Positions 9,358 to 18,832 of a stretch of DNA of 38,916 nucleotides are shown piece after piece. The DNA is from an uncultured Caryophanales bacterium. GTDB lineage: Bacteria; Bacillota_I; Bacilli_A; RF39; UBA660. Position numbers and translations under genes: made by a program. Under the pieces are notes generated by a model that was not told where the DNA came from, did not search any database, and worked only from the letters and a program-made list of their open reading frames with translations. Within the stretch, counting starts at the first letter, position 1; each line of letters opens with the position of its first letter. The stretch lies in the NCBI GenBank assembly GCA_947306705.1, contig CAMZHD010000005.1, positions 1 through 38,916 of the forward strand, given 5' to 3'.

Positions 9358-10371
9358 TTATCTCCTATCTATATTCATTAAAAATTTAGCTGTTCTAACC
9401 ATTTGTGCTGTATAACTCATTTCATTATCATACCAAGAAACTACTTTTACTAATTGTTTTCCATCTACTTCTAGAACGTTGGTTGATAATCCATCTACTA
9501 ATGAACCACAACGTCTTCCAATTACGTCTGATGATACAATTGGATCCATTGTAAATTCTAGTGTTTCATTTGTATGTGCTTTTAATACGTCATTAATTTC
9601 TTCAGCAGTTGTATTTCTTCCTAATTCTAGTGTTAAGTCTACTACTGATCCAGTAGGTACTGGTACACGCATTGCCGTACCATCTAACTTTCCTTCTAGG
9701 TTAGGGCATACAAGTCCGATTGCTGAAGCTGCTCCTGTAGATGCTGGAACGATATTTGCTGCGCAAGCACGTCCTCTACGAGCTAAATGTCCTTTCTTAT
9801 GTGCAATATCCAAAGATGCTTGGTCATTTGTATAAGCATGAACTGTTGTCATATATCCTTTTACAATTCCAAATTCTTTGTCTAGTACATCTACTACTGG
9901 TGCTAAGCAGTTTGTAGTACATGAAGCTGCACTAATAATCTTTTCTTCTCCTGTTAAAATTTCATGGTTAACGTTATAAACTACTGTTTTAACATCTCCC
10001 TTAGCTGGTGCTGAAATAATAACATGTTTTGCTCCTGCATTGATGTGAGCCATTGCCTTTTCATCTGAAGTAAATAGTCCTGTACATTCAAATACTACGT
10101 CTACATCAAGATCTTTCCATGGTAACATAGCTGGATCTTTTTCAGCATAGACTCTAACGTGTCTATTTCCTACTACGATATAGTCTCCTTCTGCATAAAT
10201 CTCATCAATACGATAATTTCTATGATTTGTATCGTATTTCAAAAGATATGCAAGTTGTTCAGCATCTGTTAAATCATTAACAGCTACTACTTCAAATTCT
10301 GGGTTTTCTTCCATCAATCGAAAGCATAATCTACCTATTCTTCCGAACCCATTGATTGCCACTCTAATCAT
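9358..10371 (-). CDS. gapA: Glyceraldehyde-3-phosphate dehydrogenase
   Basis: NGFGRIGRL, SAASCTTNCLAP, WYDNEMSYT motifs. Confidence 0.97.
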   Translation of the reverse strand: MIRVAINGFGRIGRLCFRLMEENPEFEVVAVNDLTDAEQLAYLLKYDTNHRNYRIDEIYAEGDYIVVGNRHVRVYAEKDPAMLPWKDLDVDVVFECTGLFTSDEKAMAHINAGAKHVIISAPAKGDVKTVVYNVNHEILTGEEKIISAASCTTNCLAPVVDVLDKEFGIVKGYMTTVHAYTNDQASLDIAHKKGHLARRGRACAANIVPASTGAASAIGLVCPNLEGKLDGTAMRVPVPTGSVVDLTLELGRNTTAEEINDVLKAHTNETLEFTMDPIVSSDVIGRRCGSLVDGLSTNVLEVDGKQLVKVVSWYDNEMSYTAQMVRTAKFLMNIDRR

Positions 10372-10390
10372 TTTCTCATCCTCCTACTTT

Positions 10391-10419
10391 ATTATATATT
10401 TTTATTGATTTTCTTTCAA
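10391..10419 (-). promoter_or_regulatory. gapA promoter TTGAAA - 17 nt - TATAAT
   Basis: -35 at 10414-10419, -10 at 10391-10396 on the minus strand, just after the mazF terminator. Confidence 0.75.
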
Positions 10420-10420
10420 T

Positions 10421-10449
10421 AAAAAAGAAGATAAAATCTCTTCTTTTTT
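10421..10449 (-). terminator. Intrinsic terminator of mazEF
   Basis: 11-bp perfect stem AAAAAAGAAGA/TCTTCTTTTTT overlapping the mazF stop. Confidence 0.8.
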
Positions 10450-10790
10450 CAGTCTTCGATGCAAGCATTTAATAACATTATTGTGCTTAATAAATCATTA
10501 TCGCTCGCTTTTTCAATAAAAGTAACATTTCTATTTTTAAAATCTATGCTTCTCACATGTTCACATAGAACAGAACCTTTTATAATTTTAGAGTCTTCTA
10601 ATATATAGTGTGTTGGAAATTCTTTTGTGTTCGTTGTAATTGGGCATACTAATACCAATTTTGTATATTTATTAAAAGTATTAGTACTTACTACTAATCC
10701 AGGCCTCTTTCCTTTTTGCTCATGACCTTTTGTAGGATTAAAATCTAAATACACAATATCTCCTTGTTTTGGAATGTATTCTTTTACCAT
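10449..10790 (-). CDS. mazF: MazF/PemK-family endoribonuclease toxin
   Basis: GDIVYLDFNPTKGHEQKGKRPGLVVS...LVCPITTN...GSVLCEHVRSIDF. Confidence 0.92.
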   Translation of the reverse strand: MVKEYIPKQGDIVYLDFNPTKGHEQKGKRPGLVVSTNTFNKYTKLVLVCPITTNTKEFPTHYILEDSKIIKGSVLCEHVRSIDFKNRNVTFIEKASDNDLLSTIMLLNACIED

Positions 10791-11029
10791 ATTTCTTCTC
10801 CTATTGGATCATCCCAAGAAAATTCTTTTGCCAAATTGTTTCCTTTATAATTTTCGAATCTTTCTTTTAATGATATTTTTTTGTTCTTCGACTTTGACAA
10901 CACAATTTTATCGTCTTGTTGTTCTAAAGTAATCCTATCACTCGAAACATTTATATTTAGCGCTTTTAGCATAGTGCTAGGAATTCTAATTCCATATGAG
11001 TTTCCCCATTTTTGTAATTTTATTTCCAT
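10784..11029 (-). CDS. mazE: MazE/AbrB-type antitoxin
   Basis: MEIKLQKWGNSYGIRIPSTMLKALN; RBS GGAGG before ATG at 11029; overlaps mazF by 7 bp. Confidence 0.9.
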   Translation of the reverse strand: MEIKLQKWGNSYGIRIPSTMLKALNINVSSDRITLEQQDDKIVLSKSKNKKISLKERFENYKGNNLAKEFSWDDPIGEEIW

Positions 11030-11045
11030 ACTATCGCCTCCATTT

Positions 11046-11077
11046 ATAGTATATACATTGTATATACTATTTGTCAA
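11046..11077 (-). promoter_or_regulatory. mazEF promoter with palindromic operator
   Basis: TTGACA at 11072-11077; perfect 11-bp arm inverted repeat ATAGTATATAC-ATT-GTATATACTAT at 11046-11070 covering the -10 (TATACT) and spacer. Confidence 0.75.
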
Positions 11078-11105
11078 TAAAAAAATACCAATTCGAGGTA
11101 TTTTT
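11077..11105 (-). terminator. Intrinsic terminator of uridine kinase-like gene
   Basis: AAAAATACC/GGTATTTTT hairpin directly after the TAG stop at 11106. Confidence 0.8.
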
Positions 11106-12770
11106 CTATTCGTGGAAATAACTTCCTCCTATGAATTCTCTTAAGACTGCATCTTCTGGGATGGAGTCTGATGGAATTGGTAAGAATAAACGAAGTATTT
11201 TTAATAATCTCTTTGCTTCTTCATAGTAAGGAGATTTTGGATCTACTGCATATAGTAATGGCTCTGCATAGGTTTTTAATACTCCTATTTCATACATGGC
11301 AGCAGAATTTATAATTGCGTCACTTTCATCTTGATATGGGAAGATGTATAATTCCTCCCCACGTCTTACTTTTCCCCAAGAAGAGATTGTGTCTTCCACC
11401 TTGTAGTTTCTTGTTCGATTATCTCTTACAATTCTTCTTAATAATCTATTATCCGTGGTTGCGATACGATTATGATTATCTAGATTGATTTCTGTTAGAG
11501 GGGAAATATAGATTTTATATTTCTTTTCTCTTGGAATATTTGTTAAGACTTTTGTATCTAAGGCATGAATACCTTCAATGATTAAGATATCATCCTCTTC
11601 TAATTTCATAGTCTTTTTATATTCTTTAACTCCATAGACAAAGTTAAATGTTGGGATTGTAACTTCTTCTCCCTTTAATAATTCTCCTACTTGTTTATCA
11701 AATAGTTTTAAGTCTACTGCGTCTAAGCATTCAAAATCATATTCTCCATTTTCATCTTTTGGGCAATCTTTTCGATCTAAGAAATAATCATCCATACTTA
11801 ATGCTTTTGGATGCATTCCAAAGCATTCTAAGAACATAGATAATTTTCTAGAAGTTGTTGTTTTCCCTGCAGAAGAAGGTCCTGCGATTAGAACGATTTT
11901 TACTTTATCTATTCTTTCATAAATACTTTTTCCAATATCTAATAGACGATATCCTTGAGCCGTTTCATCTATTTTAATTAAGTCTCCTATTTTACCAGAA
12001 GATACAATTCTATTTAAGTCAGCTGCATTTTGTACTTGCATGACTTTTCCCCACATCTTATAGAATTCATAAATTTCAAATAATTTAGGATGATGTTGGT
12101 ACTTCTTAATCTTATCTGGTATATATACTGTTGGGAATCTTAGTGAAAAACTATTATCTTTTATATAAGACAAATCAAAGTCTGGTAGTTTTCCTGTTGA
12201 GATTGGCATTGGATTATAGAACGTATTATAGATATTTCCTAAACGATATAAAGTTACGTAGTTGTCCATACTATATCTTAATACTTTTGCTTTTACGATA
12301 TCTCCAATTTCTTCAAAATAGTTAATTGCCTCAATACGATCAATCGTTACTTTTGTGAAAGGTAAATCTCTTTTTATGATTTCTTTCATTTCTGCTTTAA
12401 TTCGTTCCACTTTTTCTTCATTTAATTTAAATGTTGATTGGAATAAAACACCTTTATCAACTGAGTGTTGAACAATAACATCTGCATCTTTTCCAAATAG
12501 TCTTTTAATAGCATAAATCAATATGAAAGTAAGTCCATAAATATGAACTCTATTTCCTTCTGAAGAAGTTAAATCTAGAAATTCAACTGTACAGTTTTCC
12601 TCTAATTTATGAGTTAACTCTCTCCATCTATTATCAACTCTTGCGATTAATATTGGATATTGATATTTATCTTGGAAATCTCCATAAATCTCTTGTAAAG
12701 TGATTCCTTTACTATATTGATGTTTTTTTCCATTAATGGTTACTTCGATAGTATCTATCATATTTACCAC
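11106..12770 (-). CDS. TGS-domain nucleoside (uridine) kinase
   Basis: N-terminal TGS-like EVTINGKKHQYSKGITLQEI, ThrRS-like middle, C-terminal P-loop kinase KIVLIAGPSSAGKTTTSRKL ... DDYF. Confidence 0.88.
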   Translation of the reverse strand: MVNMIDTIEVTINGKKHQYSKGITLQEIYGDFQDKYQYPILIARVDNRWRELTHKLEENCTVEFLDLTSSEGNRVHIYGLTFILIYAIKRLFGKDADVIVQHSVDKGVLFQSTFKLNEEKVERIKAEMKEIIKRDLPFTKVTIDRIEAINYFEEIGDIVKAKVLRYSMDNYVTLYRLGNIYNTFYNPMPISTGKLPDFDLSYIKDNSFSLRFPTVYIPDKIKKYQHHPKLFEIYEFYKMWGKVMQVQNAADLNRIVSSGKIGDLIKIDETAQGYRLLDIGKSIYERIDKVKIVLIAGPSSAGKTTTSRKLSMFLECFGMHPKALSMDDYFLDRKDCPKDENGEYDFECLDAVDLKLFDKQVGELLKGEEVTIPTFNFVYGVKEYKKTMKLEEDDILIIEGIHALDTKVLTNIPREKKYKIYISPLTEINLDNHNRIATTDNRLLRRIVRDNRTRNYKVEDTISSWGKVRRGEELYIFPYQDESDAIINSAAMYEIGVLKTYAEPLLYAVDPKSPYYEEAKRLLKILRLFLPIPSDSIPEDAVLREFIGGSYFHE

Positions 12771-12802
12771 TCCCTATTATGACAATAGTATATCATACTT
12801 TC

Positions 12803-12830
12803 ATAAAAAAAGAAGGTTAATCCTTCTTTT
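12803..12830 (-). terminator. Intrinsic terminator of whiA
   Basis: AAAAGAAGG-TTAAT-CCTTCTTTT; stop codon in the loop; T-tract on the minus strand. Confidence 0.8.
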
Positions 12831-13761
12831 CTTCTTTCATTTTACGGAAACTATCTGCTAGTTCTTTAATTTTTCTTAATCGATGATTTAAACCAGATTT
12901 TGTGATAGATTTTCCTGTTTCTAGAGAAATGATTTCTGCAAGTTCTTTTAGAGAAGTTTCCGGATATTTTTTACGATATTCTAATACTTCTGTTTCTTTT
13001 TCATCTAAAAGCATGACTCCATCATTTTCTTCTATAATTTCAATATCTTCTAACTGAGAAGCTGCGGTTTGAATGATTTTATCCATGTTTGCTTGTTCAC
13101 AGTTATTCAATCGATTGGTTTTATTTTTTTGGTCTCTATAGATTCTTACATTCTCATAGTATAAAACAGCTTGATTCGCTCCTAATATTTTTAGAAAGTC
13201 ACTAATCTTTTCTGCTTCTTTGATATAAATCATATATCCTTTATCACGATTTAGTATTTTTGCATTTAAATCAAATAGATTTAATAGTTTTTGTACAAAT
13301 ACGGATTCATCTGGTTCTTTTACTAATAATTCCATATGATATCTTGATGTTTTCGGATCATTAATACTTCCAGAAGCTAAGAATACTCCTCTTAAGTAAG
13401 CTCTGATTTCTTCATTTCCTCCTACAATATAGTTTGGAACAGTATTTAGAACTCTTTCTTTTTCATCTAAAACTCCTAAATCTTTTAACATTTTACTGTC
13501 TTTTGGAATTGTGATTTGAAATAAATCTTTTTTACTAAAATTTAAATTTTCAATGGTTTCTACTTTTGAATCTACTTTATAGATTTCATGAATCATAGAA
13601 GTAATTCTATCTACTATAAACTTATTTTCTGTGGTCATTAAGATAGATGATTTTTCTATCGTTCCACTATTACGAATATAAGCGGATAATTCTGCTTGAG
13701 ACTCTGTTTCATTACTTTTAATCGTCGATATTTCTTCTTTAATACGAACTGTGAATGACAT
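12817..13761 (-). CDS. whiA: Sporulation/cell-division regulator WhiA
   Basis: LRGVFLASGSINDPKTSRYHMELLV, NCEQANMDKIIQTAASQLEDIE, C-terminal HTH LKELAEIISLETGKSITKSGLNHRLRKI. Confidence 0.95.
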   Translation of the reverse strand: MSFTVRIKEEISTIKSNETESQAELSAYIRNSGTIEKSSILMTTENKFIVDRITSMIHEIYKVDSKVETIENLNFSKKDLFQITIPKDSKMLKDLGVLDEKERVLNTVPNYIVGGNEEIRAYLRGVFLASGSINDPKTSRYHMELLVKEPDESVFVQKLLNLFDLNAKILNRDKGYMIYIKEAEKISDFLKILGANQAVLYYENVRIYRDQKNKTNRLNNCEQANMDKIIQTAASQLEDIEIIEENDGVMLLDEKETEVLEYRKKYPETSLKELAEIISLETGKSITKSGLNHRLRKIKELADSFRKMKEEKKD

Positions 13762-14717
13762 TATTTTCTCATTAAATACGAGAAGATAACAGAACTTAGT
13801 TTTAAACTATTATGTTTTAATGTATTATCATCGTCAATAATCATTAAATCATCTTCAAGTAATTCTACTCCTATTTTCTTTAATTCATCATAATCGATTA
13901 ATACTGGGTCTTTTTGCTCTTCAGACTCATATTTCTTTGCCATCTTTTCAGATATTTTTGTGTTACTTGCGATAACAACATCTACTTTTCTTTTATTTAA
14001 ATATCGATTTAAAAGTTTAACGTGATCTCCTACCGTGAATCCATCTGTTTCTCCTGGTTGTGTAACGATATTAGATAAATACATGATTGGTGCTTTTGCT
14101 TTATCTAGTGCTTTTTCTACATCTTTACAAATTATATTTGGAAGAACACTTGTATATAAGCTTCCCATACTGAAAATAATTAAGTCTGCTTCTTCAATGG
14201 CATGTAGTACTTCTGGTAGAACGATTGGTTCTGTTTTATAGTAGATTTTTTGAAACTTTTTATGGGCTTCTGTAATTTGTTCTTCTCCTTCAATTACATT
14301 TCCATCTACATCTAATCCCATAAGGGTTAAATCAGAATCTTCTGATATTGGTAAAACGGTATGTCTTACGTCTAATAATTTGCTTAAGTAAGCAACAGAA
14401 TCTTTTAGTGATCCCGTAATATCTAACATAGCCGTTAAGATTAAGTTTCCAACTGCATGTCCATCTAAATCACTAGAAGTATTGAAACGATAAGACATCA
14501 TTTTCTTAATTGGATCATCAATTTGAGATAAATTTGTAATAACCTTTCTAATATCTCCTACAGCTGGTGTATGAAATTCTTCTCTTAATCTTCCTGTTGA
14601 TCTTCCATTATCTGATACCGTAATGATTGCGGTGATATCTACTGGGAAATCTTTTAATCCTCTTAATAAGTAGGAAATACCCGTTCCTCCACCCATTACA
14701 ACTACTTTTTTATACAT
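13761..14717 (-). CDS. yvcK: YvcK/CofD-like gluconeogenesis factor
   Basis: KVVVMGGGTGISYLLRGLKDFPVDITAIITVSDNGRSTGRLR; immediately upstream of whiA. Confidence 0.95.
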   Translation of the reverse strand: MYKKVVVMGGGTGISYLLRGLKDFPVDITAIITVSDNGRSTGRLREEFHTPAVGDIRKVITNLSQIDDPIKKMMSYRFNTSSDLDGHAVGNLILTAMLDITGSLKDSVAYLSKLLDVRHTVLPISEDSDLTLMGLDVDGNVIEGEEQITEAHKKFQKIYYKTEPIVLPEVLHAIEEADLIIFSMGSLYTSVLPNIICKDVEKALDKAKAPIMYLSNIVTQPGETDGFTVGDHVKLLNRYLNKRKVDVVIASNTKISEKMAKKYESEEQKDPVLIDYDELKKIGVELLEDDLMIIDDDNTLKHNSLKLSSVIFSYLMRK

Positions 14718-14729
14718 AAAGTTCCTCCT

Positions 14730-15527
14730 CTATTTTTTCTCTATTGTATCTTTATCGTATAGTTTTTCCCTTTTTTGATTCTTTGTGAGTAAATAGATTC
14801 CAACTACTATTAAGATAATAGAGATGAGTTGGGCTATTTTGATAGGACCTAACATTAAGGAATCTGATCGGAATGATTCAATGATGAATCTTACGATTCC
14901 GTACCAAATCATATAGATTCCTGTTAGTTGACCTGTTTTGATTTTTTGATTCTTTCGAATGATTAATAATAGGATAAATCCAATCATGGAAAAGATGGAT
15001 TCATAGAGAAAGGTTGGTTCTCTATATTGTCCTTCTATATACATATTATTAATAATCCAATTTGGAAGATGTAGATTTTTTAAGAATTGTAAAGATACTA
15101 CTCTTCCATAAGCTTCTTGATTAAAGAAGTTTCCCCATCTACCGATTGCTTGTGCAATGATTACTCCTACTGATAGAATATCGGTTGTGAGTAAGAAGTT
15201 TTTCTTATTCTTCTTTGTATAGAAATATAAGAATAATAGGAACGCAATCATTCCTCCATGAATGGCTAATCCTCCATTCCAAATCATGAAGATTTCTAAT
15301 GGATATTTGAAATAATACGATAAGTTAAAGATTACATAATAGATTCTTGCTCCTAGAATACTAATAAGGATTCCGTAGAAGAGAATGTCTGTTATATAGT
15401 CTTCACTGATCTTTTTTCTTTTGGCTTCTCTCCAAATAAGAAGAGATGCTGTTGCGATCGCTAGTAAGATGAAAAAGGAATACCATTTAATTTGGAATAT
15501 TCCAAAATCAATCATTGTACTATCCAT
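14730..15527 (-). CDS. lgt: Prolipoprotein diacylglyceryl transferase
   Basis: GGLAIHGGMIAF, AQAIGRWGNFFNQEAYG, REPTFLYES motifs. Confidence 0.95.
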   Translation of the reverse strand: MDSTMIDFGIFQIKWYSFFILLAIATASLLIWREAKRKKISEDYITDILFYGILISILGARIYYVIFNLSYYFKYPLEIFMIWNGGLAIHGGMIAFLLFLYFYTKKNKKNFLLTTDILSVGVIIAQAIGRWGNFFNQEAYGRVVSLQFLKNLHLPNWIINNMYIEGQYREPTFLYESIFSMIGFILLLIIRKNQKIKTGQLTGIYMIWYGIVRFIIESFRSDSLMLGPIKIAQLISIILIVVGIYLLTKNQKREKLYDKDTIEKK

Positions 15528-15945
15528 TTTTCTTTACCGTCCTTATGATTCTTGCGATAATCTTTTCCATAATAAAGTTTGTTATGGATAAAAGTATTGC
15601 AGCGACAAGTGCAATCCATAGATTATTAATATCAAAGTAAGGTCCTAAGATCCAGTCTACTAGTTTTAATATAAATACATTAATACAAGGATAAAATAAT
15701 CCTAACGTAATTCCTGTGATAGGAATGGTTAAGGTTACTAAGATTGGTTTAATTGTTTTATTTAAGATATAGATTAGTAAAACAATAATACAAGAATTGA
15801 TAATTGCATGATTTGGTTCTATATAAATAGAATCAAATAAACTAGTTACTAATATAAATACAATGGTATAACCAATCATGTATAAGATCCAATCGATAAA
15901 ACGATTAATTCTTACTTTATTCTTCTCCTTTATAATTAGTTGCAT
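15520..15945 (-). CDS. Phage holin family 4-like / YvlD-like membrane protein
   Basis: Four hydrophobic segments, NKTIKPILVTLTIPITGITLGLFYPCINVFIL pattern. Confidence 0.7.
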   Translation of the reverse strand: MQLIIKEKNKVRINRFIDWILYMIGYTIVFILVTSLFDSIYIEPNHAIINSCIIVLLIYILNKTIKPILVTLTIPITGITLGLFYPCINVFILKLVDWILGPYFDINNLWIALVAAILLSITNFIMEKIIARIIRTVKKNG

Positions 15946-15954
15946 GTTCCACCT

Positions 15955-18768
15955 CTATAATATTTTCTTTAAGAATTGTCCCGTATAAGACTCTTTTACC
16001 TTAGAGACTTCTTCTGGAGTTCCCGTTGCGACAACCGTTCCTCCACCGTCTCCTCCTTCAGGTCCTAAGTCTATAATATAGTCTGCTGTTTTGATTACAT
16101 CTAGGTTATGTTCAATGACGATTACGGTATCTTTATTATCTACTATTTCTTGTAAAATTGCAAGTAAGCGCTTAATGTCATCCGTATGTAGTCCGGTTGT
16201 TGGTTCATCTAATACAAATAGAGTTTTTCCTGTAGAAACTTTTTGTAATTCCTTCGCAAGTTTTACTCTTTCAGCTTCTCCTCCTGATAATGTAGGAGCA
16301 CTTTGTCCTAATTTAATATAACCTAATCCTACATTTTCAATTACTTGTAGTTTTCTTTTTATTTTAGGAACATTTTCAAAAAAGTCTAATGCTTCTGTTA
16401 CTCTCATTTCTAGTACTTCTGCAATGTTCTTTCCTTTATATTTAATATCTAGAGTTTCCCGATTATAACGAGTTCCGTGACATACTTCACATGGGACATA
16501 TACATCTGGTAAGAAATGCATTTCTATTTTTTTCACTCCATCTCCACGGCAAGCTTCACATCTTCCTCCTTTTACATTAAAGGAGAAACGATTCTTTTCA
16601 TAGCCAAACATTTTTGCTTCTTTTGTCGTGGTGAATAATTCACGAATATCATCAAATACTCCTGTATAGGTTGCTGGATTACTTCTTGGAGTTCTACCAA
16701 TTGGGTTTTGAGAGATAGCAACTATCTTATCGATGTTATCCATTCCGAGGATCTTATCAAATTTTCCTGGTTTTTCTTTACTCTTATATAGATTCTGTGA
16801 AATTGCCTTACAAAGAATTTCGTTTACTAAAGAAGATTTACCAGAACCAGATACTCCTGTTACACAAGTGAAAGTTCCTAGTGGAAAATCTACATCAATT
16901 CCCTTTAAATTGTTTTCTCTAGCACCTTTAACTTTCAAAACTTTTCCAGTACCTTTTCTTCTCTTTTTTGGAATTTCAATACAGTATTCTCCACTTAAAT
17001 ATTTTCCGGTGATACTGTTTTTGTTCTTCATAACCTCTTCTGGGGTTCCGCAAGCTACGACTTCTCCCCCTTTGTCACCTGCTCCTGGACCAATATCTAC
17101 TAAATAGTCAGATGCAAGCATTGTTTCATGATCATGTTCTACTACGATTAGAGTATTTCCTAAATCTCTCATCTCTAATAGGGAATTGATTAGTTTTTCA
17201 TTATCTCTTTGATGTAGTCCAATACTTGGTTCATCTAATACATATAATACTCCTGTTAAGTGTGATCCTATTTGGGTTGCGAGTCTAATACGTTGTGCTT
17301 CTCCTCCGGATAGAGTACCTGCACTTCTACTAAGTGTTAAATATTCTAATCCTACATTCTTTAGGAAATGTAGTCGATCTAAGATTTCTTTAATCACTAA
17401 GGCCGCAATTTCTTTCTTTTCTTCTGATAACTTTAAATTTTCAAAGAATGGGATTAATTCTTTAATAGATAATTGTGTTACTTCATAGATATTTTTTCCA
17501 CCTAATTTTACTTGTAATACTCCATCATTTAATCTGGCTCCATTACATGTTTCACAAGTATGTTCAACCATGTAGTTTTCTAACCATTCACGAATCCATT
17601 CAGAATTGGTATCCATATATCTTCTTTCTAATCGGTTAATAATTCCTTCATAGAAATCTAATTTATCTTTCTTTAATCCACCTTTTGTAGTGAATTTAAT
17701 ACGAATAGGTTCATCACTACCAAATAGAATTAGATCTTGATGTTTTTTTGATAATTTTGACCAAGGTTTATTCATATCTATTTTATAGTGGTTACATAAA
17801 CATTCTAATTCCATAAATTCAATGGCTTCTGGGTCATCTGTTAATGTTTTAATAGCACCTTCATTTATACTTTTAGATTGATCTGGTAATAATAAATCTT
17901 GATCAATTTGTAGTTTCATTCCTAATCCCTTACAATCAGGACATGCTCCATAAGGGGCATTAAAACTAAAGATTCTTGGTTCTAGTTCTGGTAGAGAGAA
18001 TTCACAGTGTGGACAAGCAAATTGTTCTGAGAAAACTAATTCTTTTTTCTCATCTCCTAATATTTGAATGACTACTTTTCCTCCTGATAGTTTTGTTGCT
18101 TGTTCTATGGCTTCAAACAAACGAGATCTTGATTCTTCTTTTAAAGCAATTCGATCGATTACTACATCAATCTTATCTTTTTTATTCTTTTCTAAATCAA
18201 TATCTTCACTTAAGTCCATCATTTCATCATTTACACGGACTCTGATATATCCTTCTTGACGAAGTCTTTCTAATAAATCTTTATGAGTTCCTTTTTCTCC
18301 ATGAACAACTGGAGACATAATTATTATTTTTGTTCCAAGTGGATACTCCATTACTTTGTTTGTCATTTCTTCTACACTTTGAGAAGAGATTGGAATATTA
18401 TGATTCGGACAGTAAGGAACTCCTACTCTTGAGAATACTAATCTTAAGTAATCATAAATTTCTGTTACAGTTCCAACCGTTGATCTTGGATTATTATTGG
18501 TTGTTTTTTGATCGATGGATATGGCAGGAGATAATCCTTCGATAGAATCTACATCTGGCTTTTCTGAATTTCCTAAGAATTGTCTTGCATAAGCTGATAG
18601 GCTTTCTACATATCTTCTTTGTCCTTCTGCATAAATCGTATCAAACGCCAAAGAAGATTTACCAGAACCTGATAAACCTGTCATAACAATTAATTTATTT
18701 TTAGGTAGTTCAATATTAATATTCTTTAAATTATTTTCTCTTGCACCTTTAATAATAATTTTATCCAT
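15955..18768 (-). CDS. uvrA: Excinuclease ABC subunit A
   Basis: GLSGSGKSSLAFDTIYAEGQRRYVESLSAYARQFL; two ABC ATPase halves, zinc-finger CxxC motifs. Confidence 0.98.
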   Translation of the reverse strand: MDKIIIKGARENNLKNINIELPKNKLIVMTGLSGSGKSSLAFDTIYAEGQRRYVESLSAYARQFLGNSEKPDVDSIEGLSPAISIDQKTTNNNPRSTVGTVTEIYDYLRLVFSRVGVPYCPNHNIPISSQSVEEMTNKVMEYPLGTKIIIMSPVVHGEKGTHKDLLERLRQEGYIRVRVNDEMMDLSEDIDLEKNKKDKIDVVIDRIALKEESRSRLFEAIEQATKLSGGKVVIQILGDEKKELVFSEQFACPHCEFSLPELEPRIFSFNAPYGACPDCKGLGMKLQIDQDLLLPDQSKSINEGAIKTLTDDPEAIEFMELECLCNHYKIDMNKPWSKLSKKHQDLILFGSDEPIRIKFTTKGGLKKDKLDFYEGIINRLERRYMDTNSEWIREWLENYMVEHTCETCNGARLNDGVLQVKLGGKNIYEVTQLSIKELIPFFENLKLSEEKKEIAALVIKEILDRLHFLKNVGLEYLTLSRSAGTLSGGEAQRIRLATQIGSHLTGVLYVLDEPSIGLHQRDNEKLINSLLEMRDLGNTLIVVEHDHETMLASDYLVDIGPGAGDKGGEVVACGTPEEVMKNKNSITGKYLSGEYCIEIPKKRRKGTGKVLKVKGARENNLKGIDVDFPLGTFTCVTGVSGSGKSSLVNEILCKAISQNLYKSKEKPGKFDKILGMDNIDKIVAISQNPIGRTPRSNPATYTGVFDDIRELFTTTKEAKMFGYEKNRFSFNVKGGRCEACRGDGVKKIEMHFLPDVYVPCEVCHGTRYNRETLDIKYKGKNIAEVLEMRVTEALDFFENVPKIKRKLQVIENVGLGYIKLGQSAPTLSGGEAERVKLAKELQKVSTGKTLFVLDEPTTGLHTDDIKRLLAILQEIVDNKDTVIVIEHNLDVIKTADYIIDLGPEGGDGGGTVVATGTPEEVSKVKESYTGQFLKKIL

Positions 18769-18802
18769 AAAATCACCTGTTTCATATTATATCATAAATC
18801 CA

Positions 18803-18828
18803 TAAAAAAAAGCAGATTCTTCTGCTTC
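18803..18828 (-). terminator. Intrinsic terminator of zinc-ribbon gene
   Basis: AAGCAGA-TTCT-TCTGCTT then T-tract on the minus strand. Confidence 0.8.
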
Positions 18829-18832
18829 TTTA

